The notes under the pieces were generated by a model, which saw only the letters and a program-made list of their open reading frames with translations, was not told the DNA's origin and did not search any database. A stretch of DNA of 64,000 nt from Streptomyces pluripotens (lineage in GTDB: Bacteria; Actinomycetota; Actinomycetes; Streptomycetales; Streptomycetaceae), in the NCBI RefSeq assembly GCF_000802245.2, contig NZ_CP021080.1:1860001-1924000 (forward strand). Reading direction: 5' to 3'. A program made the position numbers and the translations under genes. Shown piece by piece: positions 27,116-36,299 of this stretch (position 1 is the stretch's first letter; the number at the start of each line of letters is the position of its first letter).

Positions 27116-27661
27116 GTGACCTGTTACGACCGACGTGATCTGGGTCTGCTGCTGCTCCGGTGGGGAACCGGCGGGGTGTTGGCCGCGCATGGTGCCCAGA
27201 AGCTGCTCGGCTGGTTCGGCGGGCACGGCCTGGACGACACCGGCCGGTTCATGGAATCCATCGGCTATGCGCCCGGCAGAGTGAGCGCGACGGCGGCCGG
27301 CCTCGGGGAGGCGGGCGGCGGCGCGCTCCTCGCCCTGGGCCTGGCGACCCCGGCGGCGGGCGCGGCGGCGGCCGGTGCGATGGCGGGGGCCGCGGCGGTG
27401 CACACGCCCAACGGATTCTTCGCCCAGAACGGTGGCTTCGAGTACGCGGCAAGTCTCGGTCTGGCCGCGGCCGGGCTCGCCGTCACCGGCCCCGGCCGCC
27501 TCTCCCTGGACCACGCGCTCGGTCATGTCCTCAACCGGGGCTGGATGGTCCCGCTGGCTCTGGGGGTCGCGGCGGCGGTCACCACGGCGGTGGTGGGCGC
27601 GCGGAACCAGCGGGTACGGGCGACTGCGGAGGGGAAGCAAGAGGTGCTGTTCGAGGAGTAG
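27116..27661 (+). CDS. DoxX-family membrane protein
   Basis: About 181 residues with four hydrophobic segments. RRDLGLLLLRWGTGGVLAAHGAQKLLGWFGGHG is the diagnostic DoxX N-terminal motif, and the Ala/Gly-rich middle helices and NGFFAQNGGFEY segment also match. DoxX proteins are linked to respiratory or thiol redox complexes, but their activity is poorly defined. The GTG at 27116 has GGGAG upstream; an in-frame ATG at 27104 lacks a ribosome-binding site. Confidence 0.85.
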   Translation: MTCYDRRDLGLLLLRWGTGGVLAAHGAQKLLGWFGGHGLDDTGRFMESIGYAPGRVSATAAGLGEAGGGALLALGLATPAAGAAAAGAMAGAAAVHTPNGFFAQNGGFEYAASLGLAAAGLAVTGPGRLSLDHALGHVLNRGWMVPLALGVAAAVTTAVVGARNQRVRATAEGKQEVLFEE

Positions 27662-27733
27662 CCGAACAGCGGAACGATGGCGGGGAGGCAGAGGGTGTTG
27701 TCCGAGGGATGGGCGACGGGGCAGGCTGCAGCC

Positions 27734-28123
27734 ATGACCCATCCCGGCACCAGCCCCGACACGGACACCGGCAACGGCACCGCCACCACCAGTACCACCG
27801 GAACCGCCCTCTGGCAGACCGTCGACGAACTCTGGTCCCGCCTGGAGGCGAGCCGCCCCCACACGGGCACGGAGGGCGTACTGCTGCGCGTACTCAAACT
27901 GTCGGAGGAGGTCGGCGAGGTGGCCGAGGCGATCATCGGCACCACGGGCCAGAACCCCCGCAAGGGCATCACCCACACGTGGGAGGACGTACAGGCGGAA
28001 CTGTGCGACGTGGCCATCACCGCACTGGTGGCGCTGCGCACGCTGACACCGGAGGCACGCGAGGTGTTCGTACGACACCTGGGCCGGGTTGCCTCCCGAC
28101 CCCACACGCCCGCGCAGGGATGA
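27734..28123 (+). CDS. MazG-like nucleotide pyrophosphohydrolase
   Basis: A 129-residue all-alpha NTP-PPase. KLSEEVGEVAEAIIG and ELCDVAITALVAL give the ExxE and ExxD metal motifs of the MazG/HisE superfamily. The N-terminal 20 residues are a low-complexity Thr/Gly stretch. Such enzymes hydrolyse nucleoside triphosphates to monophosphates, often to clean the pool of non-canonical nucleotides; the substrate here is unknown. It is 72 bases downstream of the DoxX gene. Confidence 0.82.
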   Translation: MTHPGTSPDTDTGNGTATTSTTGTALWQTVDELWSRLEASRPHTGTEGVLLRVLKLSEEVGEVAEAIIGTTGQNPRKGITHTWEDVQAELCDVAITALVALRTLTPEAREVFVRHLGRVASRPHTPAQG

Positions 28124-28266
28124 CCGAGCACAGCCATGACGCACGCCAAGCCTGGACATCAAGCAAGTTGCCCGGGCACAGCCGCCCTCTTGCCCGAGGC
28201 CGTGGAGTCATGGGCTGATCATCGGCGTCTGCCCCGGCCCAGCCGGCATGGCCACGTGCGCCTTGG

Positions 28267-29496
28267 CTACGCCGCTGCACGTCGGCGCCTGCGCACCGCC
28301 CCAGCGGTCAGAACCCCACCGGCAACCACGACAACTCCCGCACCCCCGAGAATCCATGGCAGCGCAGAGCCGCCGCCCGTAGGTGCGGATGCTGCCGGCG
28401 ACGGGCTGCCGTCCTCCTTCGCGGAGGCCGTGGCCGACCCGTTGGGTACCTTGGACGCCGCTTGCTTGAAGTCGGGCAACGGGTACACGTCGGCCGGGCC
28501 GGGGTCGCCGGGGTCGGTCAGCGCGATGCGGGGGCGGACGGCGCCGTAACCGAGGTAGTCAGTGCGCTCCTTGCCGCTCGTCGGCTTACTCGCGGTGTTG
28601 AGCATGACCCGCAGGACCTGGTTGTTGGTCCAGCTCGGGTGCTTGGACCAGATCAGGGCGGCGGAGGCGGAGGCGATGGCAGTGGCGTCGCTGGTGCCGT
28701 GCGAACTGCACAGTTGTGTGCCGCGGAGGCAGGCGGAGATGATGTCCTCGCCGGGCGCGACCAGATCGACCTGGGGGCCGCGCTCGGACTCCTGCGTCGC
28801 CTTGACGCTCTTGTCGATCGCTCCGACGCCCACTACGCCGGGAGTGGCGCCCGGATAATTGACTTCGTTGAGGGCATCGCCATCATTGCCCACAGCTGCG
28901 AAGATCAACTTGTCCTTGGACAGCGCGTAGGCGACAGCATCCGTCAGCTCCCGAGAGTTCGCGGCACTGCCTCCCGAAATGCTGATGATCTGGGCGCGGG
29001 AATCGGCCGCGAACCGGATCGCCTTCGCCGTAGCAGTGGGAAAGTCGTCCTGGTTGCCGTCGGTGCGATTGCGTTCAATGAAGCCCGGAGTGCGGATCGG
29101 CATGATCTTTGTCCCGGGGGCCAGGCCGTACGTACCCGTGGTGGCACCCTTGGCACCTGTGCCGGCGATGAGGACGGCCATGGTGGTGCCGTGACCGTCG
29201 TAGTCCGTACGTTCGTCACCAGCGCGCTTGGAGAAGTCCTTGCCGGCCACGATCTGGCCACGCAGGTCCGGAATGTCGGCCTGGACACCGGTGTCGATCA
29301 CCGCGACTGTGATGCCCTTGCCCGTATTGGTCTTCCACATCTCATCGGCGTGCATGGCATCGAGGTACCACTGCCGCTCGCGGACGGTGTCAGCGTGCGC
29401 GGGAGTGACGGCAAGGCTCGCCAGCAAGGCTCCCGCGGCTGCGGACACGGCTCGGCTGCGCCATCCGGCCCGCTCGCTGCGGCTGCGCATGGTCAT
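28267..29496 (-). CDS. Type VII secretion-associated serine protease (mycosin)
   Basis: A 409-residue exported subtilisin. A signal peptide (about 1-35) is followed by the S8 domain with Asp68 (VIDTG), His102 (GHGT) and the Ser of HGTSDATA near 268. A Pro/Ser/Ala-rich linker, one transmembrane helix and RRRRR at the C-terminus anchor it in the membrane with the protease outside, as in MycP proteins of ESX systems. The ATG overlaps the stop of the upstream WXG gene (ATGA at 29493-29496). No EccB/EccC/EccD gene is in the window, so it may serve a system elsewhere. Confidence 0.92.
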   Translation of the reverse strand: MTMRSRSERAGWRSRAVSAAAGALLASLAVTPAHADTVRERQWYLDAMHADEMWKTNTGKGITVAVIDTGVQADIPDLRGQIVAGKDFSKRAGDERTDYDGHGTTMAVLIAGTGAKGATTGTYGLAPGTKIMPIRTPGFIERNRTDGNQDDFPTATAKAIRFAADSRAQIISISGGSAANSRELTDAVAYALSKDKLIFAAVGNDGDALNEVNYPGATPGVVGVGAIDKSVKATQESERGPQVDLVAPGEDIISACLRGTQLCSSHGTSDATAIASASAALIWSKHPSWTNNQVLRVMLNTASKPTSGKERTDYLGYGAVRPRIALTDPGDPGPADVYPLPDFKQAASKVPNGSATASAKEDGSPSPAASAPTGGGSALPWILGGAGVVVVAGGVLTAGAVRRRRRAAA

Positions 29497-31196
29497 CCTT
29501 CTCGTCCTAGGTCTCCATCGGGCCCTTTGGGCAGAGGCGGCGGGAGCGGTCGGTTCTTCTTCTCCTCTGCGCGGCGCTCCCTGTCCTCCGCCTGGTCGGT
29601 CTCGCGGCTGCGAGCGCGCCTGTCGCGGGCGGAGCGGTCGTCACGCTTCGCGGCGGAGGCGGAGACACCACGGGATGGTCCACCTCGCTGCTGCGGAGGC
29701 TCGTTTGCGCTCTCTACGCTTGCAGGTCGGACACCTCTCGAGGTGAAACCTGCCCGCTTGCGGTCTCGGGAAGGTCTGGGCTGCCCTCCGACAATCCCGT
29801 TGGATGAGGCAGGCGTTCGCCCTCGCGCCACGCCCTCCGGGTTCGCTGTGCGGTCGTCGTCGCGGGCTGGTATGGCCCCTGCAGCACGGCTTCTCAGCCC
29901 GGCGCCACGGCCGCTGGAAACTTGCTGCTCGTTAGGAGCGCCGCCGATGACGTTGCCGCGTGGAATCGCACCGGCAGGCAGTTTGGTGGGTGGCGAAGGA
30001 CGACCGCCCGTGATGCCATTGGCGCTCCTGGCCGAGAGGGAGCCAGTCGGTCCGGGCTCGGCCCCGGACCGACCGCCGATCGCACCGAGGCCGTAGGGGC
30101 CGGAGAATCCGCGTCCTGGGATACCCGGGCCCGCGGCCGTACCCGGTCCGGATGGCGTGGCCAGAGGGCCCCGGCGGCCGTACTCGGGACGTTCACCGCC
30201 TCCTCGGACACCGGGAGGCACGGGCGCTCCGGTCCCGAACGCAGGCGGCGGTAGTGGCCCGGTCACCAACGGTGTCCGACCGTCCGGGCTGCCCCCTGGT
30301 CCGGCAGGCCGCGCTGACGGGGAGGCAGGAATCACTGGAGTAGGCGGTTGGGTGCCTGCGCTGTCGATCAGCGTGTTCGCGGCATCTACATGATGTCGCG
30401 GCAGCGGCGCATCTGACACTCTGGTTACGTCCGTTGGATGGTGCGGCAGGGACGCCCTCGGTACAGGACTTGTCCGGTTCACGCTGGAGTCGACGGTTGT
30501 CTGCCGTGTTGGAAACTCCGTTCGCACGGGCGGCCCGGGGTAAGTCCCCTTCCCCTCGTCGGTAGGAGCGGAAACGTGGGTTTCGCTGCCAAACCGATCC
30601 GGCACGAATCGCTGAGGCAACTCCGGGAACTTCGGTGCCTCCAGCGCGTTGATCTGCTCCGTGGAAGCTGTGTACGACTGGGCGAGCTTCATCATCAGCC
30701 CACCGGCTTCGGCACGGGTGTTGGCGTACTGGGTCTTGGCCTTCGTCACCGCGGAGTCCGACGGACCGCCATCATGGCTACCGACATCCGTCGCCTTCGC
30801 CGCATGCGCGTCAAGTACCGAACGCGCGCTGGCACTCTGCTTCTTCAGCATCTCCAGCTGCGGTTTGACCTCGTGCAGCGTGTCCGCCGCATGCCCCAGC
30901 CACTCGCCCGCGCTCTCGCTGTAATCGCCCAGGCTCACTGTGGCCAGCGCTGCTTGGTAGCACCAGGTCCGGAACGCCGCTCCGCCCTCGCCCTCCCACT
31001 CGACCGCCATGCTGTGGGTCCGCAGATCGCCGCCGATCTCCTTGATCGTCTTGGCGGCCTCCGTCAGAAGCCCACCGAGAGCGCTGGCCGTCGGCCCGTC
31101 GGCAGACTCGACCATGGCCCACAGCTGTTCGGGATCCTGAACCAGGAACCGCTCCTGCCTGACCGTCTCCCACATGCGGCTGACAAAGTCAGACAT
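29493..31196 (-). CDS. WXG100-superfamily protein with long Pro/Gly-rich C-terminus
   Basis: A 567-residue protein. The first 180 residues are helical and carry W67-E-G69 in VEWEGEGGAAF, the turn motif of WXG100/PPE-like type VII substrates. From about 190 to the end it is low-complexity, rich in Pro, Gly, Arg and Ser (for example GPGTAAGPGIPGRG), and very basic at the C-terminus. Proteins with this layout are usual partners of mycosins in Streptomyces. It is translationally coupled to the mycosin gene and probably secreted or surface-associated. No enzymatic domain is visible. Confidence 0.8.
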   Translation of the reverse strand: MSDFVSRMWETVRQERFLVQDPEQLWAMVESADGPTASALGGLLTEAAKTIKEIGGDLRTHSMAVEWEGEGGAAFRTWCYQAALATVSLGDYSESAGEWLGHAADTLHEVKPQLEMLKKQSASARSVLDAHAAKATDVGSHDGGPSDSAVTKAKTQYANTRAEAGGLMMKLAQSYTASTEQINALEAPKFPELPQRFVPDRFGSETHVSAPTDEGKGTYPGPPVRTEFPTRQTTVDSSVNRTSPVPRASLPHHPTDVTRVSDAPLPRHHVDAANTLIDSAGTQPPTPVIPASPSARPAGPGGSPDGRTPLVTGPLPPPAFGTGAPVPPGVRGGGERPEYGRRGPLATPSGPGTAAGPGIPGRGFSGPYGLGAIGGRSGAEPGPTGSLSARSANGITGGRPSPPTKLPAGAIPRGNVIGGAPNEQQVSSGRGAGLRSRAAGAIPARDDDRTANPEGVARGRTPASSNGIVGGQPRPSRDRKRAGFTSRGVRPASVESANEPPQQRGGPSRGVSASAAKRDDRSARDRRARSRETDQAEDRERRAEEKKNRPLPPPLPKGPDGDLGREG

Positions 31197-31256
31197 GGAC
31201 CCCCACCATCCCTCCCATCGAGACCAAGCCGTCGCGCTGTCTCACCACCACGGACA

Positions 31257-31808
31257 TCACAGGCCACCTGCCTGCGAGTCCGACGTGGAACCGTGTCCGC
31301 CACGACCGGACTCATCGGCCCCGCCGCCGTGTCCCCTTGCTCCCGGCCCGGCCTCATCGACAGCCAGCTTGTCGGCCTCGACACGGATGCGGTGCAGGCG
31401 ATCACGAACGTCGGCGTCGAGATGGTGATAGTTACTCCTCGACGCGTCGACTGTGACCATCAGCCCCTCGATCTGCAGCGCCAATACCTTGGAAAGGCGC
31501 TCCAATTGGGAATGCACCTGGGTGTAGGCACCGTGGAGCACATCGGCCTCGTCGAAGTTGCCCAACCGTCCCGTCGGCAAGGTGCCGTCCGCGATCCTGT
31601 GCGGGGCGGCCTTCGACTTCTCCAGCCGAGTCAGAAGGTCGTTCACCCGGTTCTTGAAGGCAGTCAGAGTCTCAGCCTCGACCTGTAACTCCCGGGCCAT
31701 CACGGCACCGGCACCTGCGATCGGGCCCGTGCCGGACACAGCCAGCGCGCCGGCAGCCGATGCCAGCACAGCAGCAGTTACCCGCGGATCCCCCGTGTTG
31801 TCGGCCAT
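31257..31808 (-). CDS. Helical T7SS-associated protein
   Basis: A 183-residue protein. After an Ala/Gly-rich hydrophobic N-terminus (about 10-37) come long amphipathic helices (LQVEAETLTAFKNRVNDLLTRLEKS and LERLSKVLALQIEGLMVTVDASRSNYHHLDADVRDRL). The C-terminus is Gly/His-rich. The helical-hairpin character and the position 60 bases upstream of the WXG protein suggest it is the small partner of that protein, as in ESX pairs. A WXG motif is not present, so this is inference. Confidence 0.7.
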   Translation of the reverse strand: MADNTGDPRVTAAVLASAAGALAVSGTGPIAGAGAVMARELQVEAETLTAFKNRVNDLLTRLEKSKAAPHRIADGTLPTGRLGNFDEADVLHGAYTQVHSQLERLSKVLALQIEGLMVTVDASRSNYHHLDADVRDRLHRIRVEADKLAVDEAGPGARGHGGGADESGRGGHGSTSDSQAGGL

Positions 31809-32061
31809 CGCGTCCTCCCCCGTGCGGTCAGCCCCTCAGCAGCACCTTAGCCACTCGCTTGTGCCACCCCTGCCATCCCCATCTGTGACACAAGCAACCC
31901 AGGCACGCTAGTCGTGGCCTTGCCTGGTCACCGAGTCTTGACACCATCCCGGAGCAGTACTGTCCGGAATGCGACCATGCCCTGCGTCGCCGCTAGCCGC
32001 TGCCGCCACGCATGTCCTTGACACACCCAGAAAATGAACCGCCCCGGGTTCGGTAGAGATC

Positions 32062-32157
32062 TCAGATTGTGGTGATGACCTGGGGTTTCTTGAGTTCGGT
32101 GTAGTAGTTGGCTTCGTATTCGACGGGCGGGATGTGCCCTATCTCACCGTGGAGTCG
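32062..32157 (-). CDS. IS3 transposase OrfB, 3' exon behind the intron
   Basis: The 31 codons read RLHGEIGHIPPVEYEANYY... and end at TGA, which is the C-terminus of IS3-type integrases (usually DWYNxxRLH...G.xPPxEYE). It follows directly on the intron 3' end. Joined to the 5' exon it gives ...IDWYNHR-RLHGEIG in frame. The IS terminal repeat begins 27 bases beyond the stop. Confidence 0.88.
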   Translation of the reverse strand, partial: RLHGEIGHIPPVEYEANYYTELKKPQVITTI

Positions 32158-34334
32158 GTAAGGTCGGCCCGGGGCGCGGTACTGGCCTTTCGACCAGCCC
32201 GTTTCCCCGGACCGCCTTCCGAACCCGCCGTGCGCCTCGTCAACGCAACGGGCTCTCCACAAGCCCCAGTTCGGGCCCGCGTCCGGTCCTCATGCTATCG
32301 CCAGCGGCCAGGGGGACGGAATTCGTGATCCTCGGTAGCGGTAACGCGTAGTGCGCACCTTTGCCGGGTCAAATAGATCCCGTTCCTGCCCTCTGGGCCA
32401 CCATTCGCCACCGCAGTAACGGCGACGCAGTTCCTTCCAGTTCATTCGGCGGTGCTTGCTACGAATCCATTTGATGACCCGACGCCATGCGTAGGCGCTC
32501 AGGTATTGGAAGGTAGCGCTAGACACCCCCGGCCGGAAGAACATGGTCCAACCTCGCAACACCGAGTTGAGTCGGCGTAGGAGTTCGTCCAATGGTTGGT
32601 TTGTGTTGACCTGTCGGCAGATCGTCTTGACCTTGGCCATGACGGCGTGAAGTGCCTTCTTGGCTGGGTAGGTGTAGACGTACCATCGGTCCGTGCCCTT
32701 CTTGCGATGGCGTTGGATGCGCCACCCCAGGAAGTCCACGCCCTCATTGATGTGGGTGATTAGGGTCTTCTCCTCTGACAGGTGCAGCCCCATTCTGCTG
32801 AGCACCTGTGCTGCCTCTTCCTTGAGGGTGTAGGCGTCTTCCTTCGTGCCAGTAACCGCAATCACCCAGTCGTCCGCGTACCGGCAGAGCCGGTAATTAG
32901 GCAGACCGCGGCGACGGCGCTTCGCTCGCTCGTTAGGTGTAGACGCTGGCCCTCCTGGCGCCTGGGCGAAGTGCTCGTCCAGGACGGCGAGGGCGACGTT
33001 GCTGAGCAACGGCGACAGGATCGAACCTTGCGGAGTACCGGATCTACTCTCCTTCAACGAGCCGTGTTCCGTGAGGATGCCCGCTTTCAGAAAGGCTTTC
33101 ACCAGCACCAGGACGCGTCTGTCCCCGATCCGAAGGCGCACCCGGTCCATAAGGGCCGGATGGGCAATCTCGTCGAAGCAGGCCCGGATGTCACCCTCAA
33201 CCACCCATTCGTAAGAGTGGGAAGTCAAGTGTCTTACCTCGGACACCGCGTCGTGGACCCGATAGTTGGGGCGGAATCCGTACGAGCACGGAAGAAAATC
33301 TGCCTCAAAGATTGGTTCCATCACCAGCTTCAGGGATGCTTGCACCACCCGATCGCGGATCGTACTGATTCCCAGGCGTCGACGCTTTGTCGACCCCGGT
33401 TTCGGAATCAGTCGCTCCCGTGCCGGAAGCGGCAGGAAACTGCGATCCTTCAGAGAGGAACGCAGCGCGCCGAGAAAACCCTCGACGCCCTGCTGCAGCG
33501 AAATGGACGCAGCCGTACGGCCGTCCACCCCAGCGGTTTTGGCTCCCCTGTTACTCCGAACCCGGTCCCATGCGACAAGCAAGAACGCGGGGTCGGTCAC
33601 GAGGTTGTACAGGTCGTCAAACCGCCGATGAGGATCATCTACGGCCCAACGGTGCAGCTTGGTCTGGATCTCCAGTACCCGGCGCTCGGCCTTCATCAAG
33701 GCCCACTCCAGTTCGTCGGTATTCACCAACGCCCTCCCGGCATTCCAGTTCCCTCCCTGCTGACTTGCTGGCCCCCTTCGCCGTGTACGCGCCTTTCGCG
33801 CGCTCGGACTACTACGGGGCCTCCGCCCCACTCCACGGCCAACAGCCGACAACGGGCCTGCCCATCACCGCACCGGATGTCCGGCGAGAGGGCGACCGGG
33901 AGTGGTTCCCACGTTCACTAGGAGTCGTTCGGCCAGGTCGGCGTCCAGCTCTATCCCGGCAGCATCGCCACGCCTACACCGCAGGTATTCAGCGTGGCCT
34001 CTGAGCCGTTTCACCGCGGGCGGCTTCAGAGTCGGCCCATCTCCTTGGAGGACGGGTCGCGTACTGCAACCCCGGCCCATATCCGCCAGGTTGGAGCCGG
34101 GAGGTACTGTTACGGGACTTCGGACGCTGATTCACTTTCGTTACGCCTTCTGGCCTTGCTAGCCGGACCCGAGCCGTCTGGCAGTGCCGACTCGTCCCGA
34201 CGTTGTCGAGGCTGCTTCCCGCCCTCCTCAGCGTTCCCTGAGTTGGACTGCCTCCAGCTTCAACCGGGCCTCTACGGCGGTCCGGCGGTGGGGATTCGCA
34301 CCCGCACACGATCTCCTAGCGCCTCGTGGCGCAC
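32158..34334 (-). ncRNA. Group II intron (ribozyme) inside the IS3 transposase gene
   Basis: The intron begins GTGCGCC at 34334 (the GUGYG consensus) and ends ...CCTTAC at 32158. Near the 3' end, a hairpin of about 35 bases at 32221-32255 (GAGCCCGTTGCG...CGCACGGCGGGTTC) matches domain V, with the AGC triad and the two-base bulge. Domain VI follows with a CTGGTC-GAAA-GGCCAG stem. Removing exactly these 2177 bases restores a continuous transposase frame. Domain IV carries the reverse transcriptase gene. The class was not determined. Confidence 0.9.
32290..33726 (-). CDS. ltrA: Group II intron reverse transcriptase/maturase
   Basis: A 478-residue intron-encoded protein. RT blocks are complete: GVDGRTAASI, RLIPKPGSTKRRRLGIS, GFRPNYRVHDAV, GDIRACFDEI, SGTPQGSILSPLLSNV near 229-244 and the catalytic YADD at 283-286. 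The C-terminal LRGWTMFFRPG...YLSAYAWRRVIKWIRSKH region is the maturase domain X. No HNH endonuclease motif follows, so it probably depends on nicked or single-stranded target DNA. The GTG at 33726 has GGGAGG six bases upstream; the frame runs open to 33852, but without a better site. Its stop lies just before domain V. Confidence 0.93.
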   Translation of the reverse strand: MNTDELEWALMKAERRVLEIQTKLHRWAVDDPHRRFDDLYNLVTDPAFLLVAWDRVRSNRGAKTAGVDGRTAASISLQQGVEGFLGALRSSLKDRSFLPLPARERLIPKPGSTKRRRLGISTIRDRVVQASLKLVMEPIFEADFLPCSYGFRPNYRVHDAVSEVRHLTSHSYEWVVEGDIRACFDEIAHPALMDRVRLRIGDRRVLVLVKAFLKAGILTEHGSLKESRSGTPQGSILSPLLSNVALAVLDEHFAQAPGGPASTPNERAKRRRRGLPNYRLCRYADDWVIAVTGTKEDAYTLKEEAAQVLSRMGLHLSEEKTLITHINEGVDFLGWRIQRHRKKGTDRWYVYTYPAKKALHAVMAKVKTICRQVNTNQPLDELLRRLNSVLRGWTMFFRPGVSSATFQYLSAYAWRRVIKWIRSKHRRMNWKELRRRYCGGEWWPRGQERDLFDPAKVRTTRYRYRGSRIPSPWPLAIA

Positions 34335-35168
34335 GCGGTGGTTGTACCAGTCGATCCACTCGGCGGTGGCCAGCTCGACCTGGGAGAGCGTCTTCCAGGG
34401 TCGCTGGGGTTTGATCAGCTCGGTTTTGTACAGGCCGATCGTGGACTCCATCAGGGCGTTGTCGTACGCGTCACCGACGGATCCGATGCTCGCCGCGATG
34501 CCGGCGGCGTCCAGGTGCTCGGCGAGGCGGAAGCTCGTGTACTGCGACCCGGCGTCCGAATGGTGTACCAACTCGCCTGGCTGTATGGGGTGTTGGTCCC
34601 GGTCGCGCTGCCAGATCGCCATCTCCAGGGCGTCCAGCACGAACACCGTCTCCTTCACCGTGGCGGCCGACCAGCCCACGATCCGGCGCGAGAAGGTGTC
34701 CACGACGAACGCGACATAGACGACGCCGGCGAAGGTCTTCACGTGCGTGAAGTCGGCTACCCAGCAGCGGTTCGGGGCGCCGGCGACGAACTCGCGGTCG
34801 ACAAGGTCGGGGGCCCGCTCGGCCTGCCCGCCGGGGATCGTGGTGATGACGCGTTTGCCGCGCACCGCGCCCTGGATGCCGAGCTCGCGCATCAGGCGCT
34901 CGACGGTGCAGCGGGCCACCGCATGCCCCTGCCGGTTCAGCTCGCGCCAGATCTTCCTCGCTCCGTAGACACGGTAGTTGGACGTGTAGACCTCGTGGAT
35001 CCTCTCCTTGAGCTCCTCGTCACGCACGGAACGGGCAGAGGGGGTTTCGAGGCGTTTCTTATGGGCGTAGTACGTGGAAGGGGCGATCTGGCAGTCGTGT
35101 GCGGTGAGCGTTCTGCAGATCGGCTCGACCCCGCCGAAGCGGTCCCGGTGCTCGTCGATGAACGCTAC
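34335..35168 (-). CDS. IS3 transposase OrfB, 5' exon
   Basis: Reads VAFIDEHRDRFGGVEPICRTL... then an integrase core with the DDE residues visible in CWVADFTHVKT (D), HHSDAGSQYTS (D) and ALMESTIGLYKTEL (E). The exon stops at IDWYNHR at 34335. Read through without splicing, it would end 21 codons later (VRHEALGD...). The frame is -1 relative to orfA and continues into it, so a full-length OrfAB is expected by programmed frameshifting. The slippery sequence was not identified with certainty. Confidence 0.88.
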
Positions 35169-35491
35169 GAGCGCGTGTGTGGCCGGTCGAGCTCGGCCGC
35201 GAAGAAACTCGCCGCGGCCTTCAGGATCTCGTTCGCCCGCTTCAGCTCGGCGTTCTCCTTCTTCAACGCCTTGAGCTGGGCGGATTCCTCCGTCGTCGTC
35301 CCTGGACGCTGCCCCGCGTCGATCTCGTACTGCTTCACCCAGTTCCGCAGCGTCTCGCGGGAACCGATGTCGAGCTTGTCCGCCACCGCTTGCAGGGCGG
35401 CCGTCTCGTTCGGGTAGTCGTCGCGCACTTCGGCAACCATGCGCACCGCGCGACGGCGCAGCTCAAGCGGGTAACGGGAGGGTCGTGCCAT
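35165..35491 (-). CDS. IS3 OrfA (DNA-binding transposase subunit)
   Basis: A 108-residue protein with the IS3/IS911 OrfA layout: a helix-turn-helix (RYPLELRRRAVRMVAEVRD ... DIGSRETLRNWVKQYEID) followed by a leucine-zipper helix (QLKALKKENAELKRANEILKAAASFF). AAAGGA precedes the ATG. It overlaps the orfB frame at its 3' end. It binds the terminal repeats and multimerises. Confidence 0.92.
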   Translation of the reverse strand: MARPSRYPLELRRRAVRMVAEVRDDYPNETAALQAVADKLDIGSRETLRNWVKQYEIDAGQRPGTTTEESAQLKALKKENAELKRANEILKAAASFFAAELDRPHTRS

Positions 35492-35541
35492 GACTCAATC
35501 CTTTCACGGAATCGAGTCTCTACCTGACACGGGGCGGTTCA

Positions 35542-36299
35542 AAACGAGGCAGCAGTGCTGTCCGCTATCGGACACGGAAACGTGTCGCGAACGGCTGGCA
35601 CGGAACAGCGCCAGCCTCGGCGCCAGGAGGAACTCCACCGCCCCGATGTGCAGGAAATCCGGCCAGCGAATCACAGCCGTATGGTGCCGACACGGCTTCC
35701 CGCGGTCTACCGCCCACAATCCCGACCAGCACGGCTGAAACGGCGGGGATCAACGACACCGCGACCGTCGCTCTCGTGGCCACGATGCAACGACATCACG
35801 TCCCGTCTCACGGGGGTGGTCGCAGAACTGCCTACTGAGGCCGATGGAACGGTGATCTGTTCCCTGGTCACAGGCGTCCACCTCGCCTACGCGCCAGGAA
35901 CGTCTCAGGACTTCCAGCCCTGCCCGAGGAACTTCCGAGGGACTTTCCGCCGCCTCACGCGGCAAGCCTCCGAAAGATCGGAAAGGGCCTCCAACGCAGG
36001 TCAGCAATCCAGCGCACCTTCGGTGCGCGCCGGGGGCGTGGTAAATGCCGTGGCGCGCGCCGGGGGTGCTTCTGTCTGCCCTGACGTGGACTGATGGGGT
36101 ACGGGACGCTGAGCTGGTTCGTTCCGGCCGAAACCGAAGCCTCTGTGATGCAGGTGAGCTCGCAGGTCAGCATGGTGCTGGGGACCGCCCACGGGAACCG
36201 TGGAGTGTTGCTGCGAAGCACGTGCGTCAGGATTCCTGATCCGCCCTGGTCCTCCCGGAACGACGCACCCGGCTGTCCGGCGAGGGAGGGAGCAAGGCC
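35542..36299. other. Accessory DNA without a recognisable gene, IS110 left flank
   Basis: No frame in these 758 bases has convincing codon bias or a known protein motif. A near-repeat of GCGCGCCGGGGG occurs at about 36024 and 36054. The part from about 36090 to 36299 lies directly upstream of an IS110-type transposase start; in this family the noncoding left end carries the bridge RNA, so remnants of it could be here. The region looks like the scar of earlier insertions. Confidence 0.45.

Larger units (their letters stand above)
32035..35541 (-). mobile_element. IS3-family insertion sequence carrying a group II intron
   Basis: The ends are inverted: TGAACCGCCCCGGGTTCGGT from 32035 and TGAACCGCCCCGTGTCAGGT read inward from 35541. 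AAA lies directly outside both ends, consistent with a 3-base target duplication. Inside are orfA, a -1-shifted orfB with DDE residues, and a 2177-base group II intron interrupting orfB. Without the intron the element would be 1330 bases, a normal IS3 size. The transposase genes read leftward. Confidence 0.92.

Noticed and set aside
30000..30400. Short rightward Gly/Pro-rich frames over the WXG gene as separate proteins
   Set aside because: They mirror the low-complexity Pro/Gly tail of the WXG-superfamily protein.
34030..34334. Short frames in the intron 5' part as separate genes
   Set aside because: This stretch is the structured domain I of the group II intron; no frame shows protein motifs.
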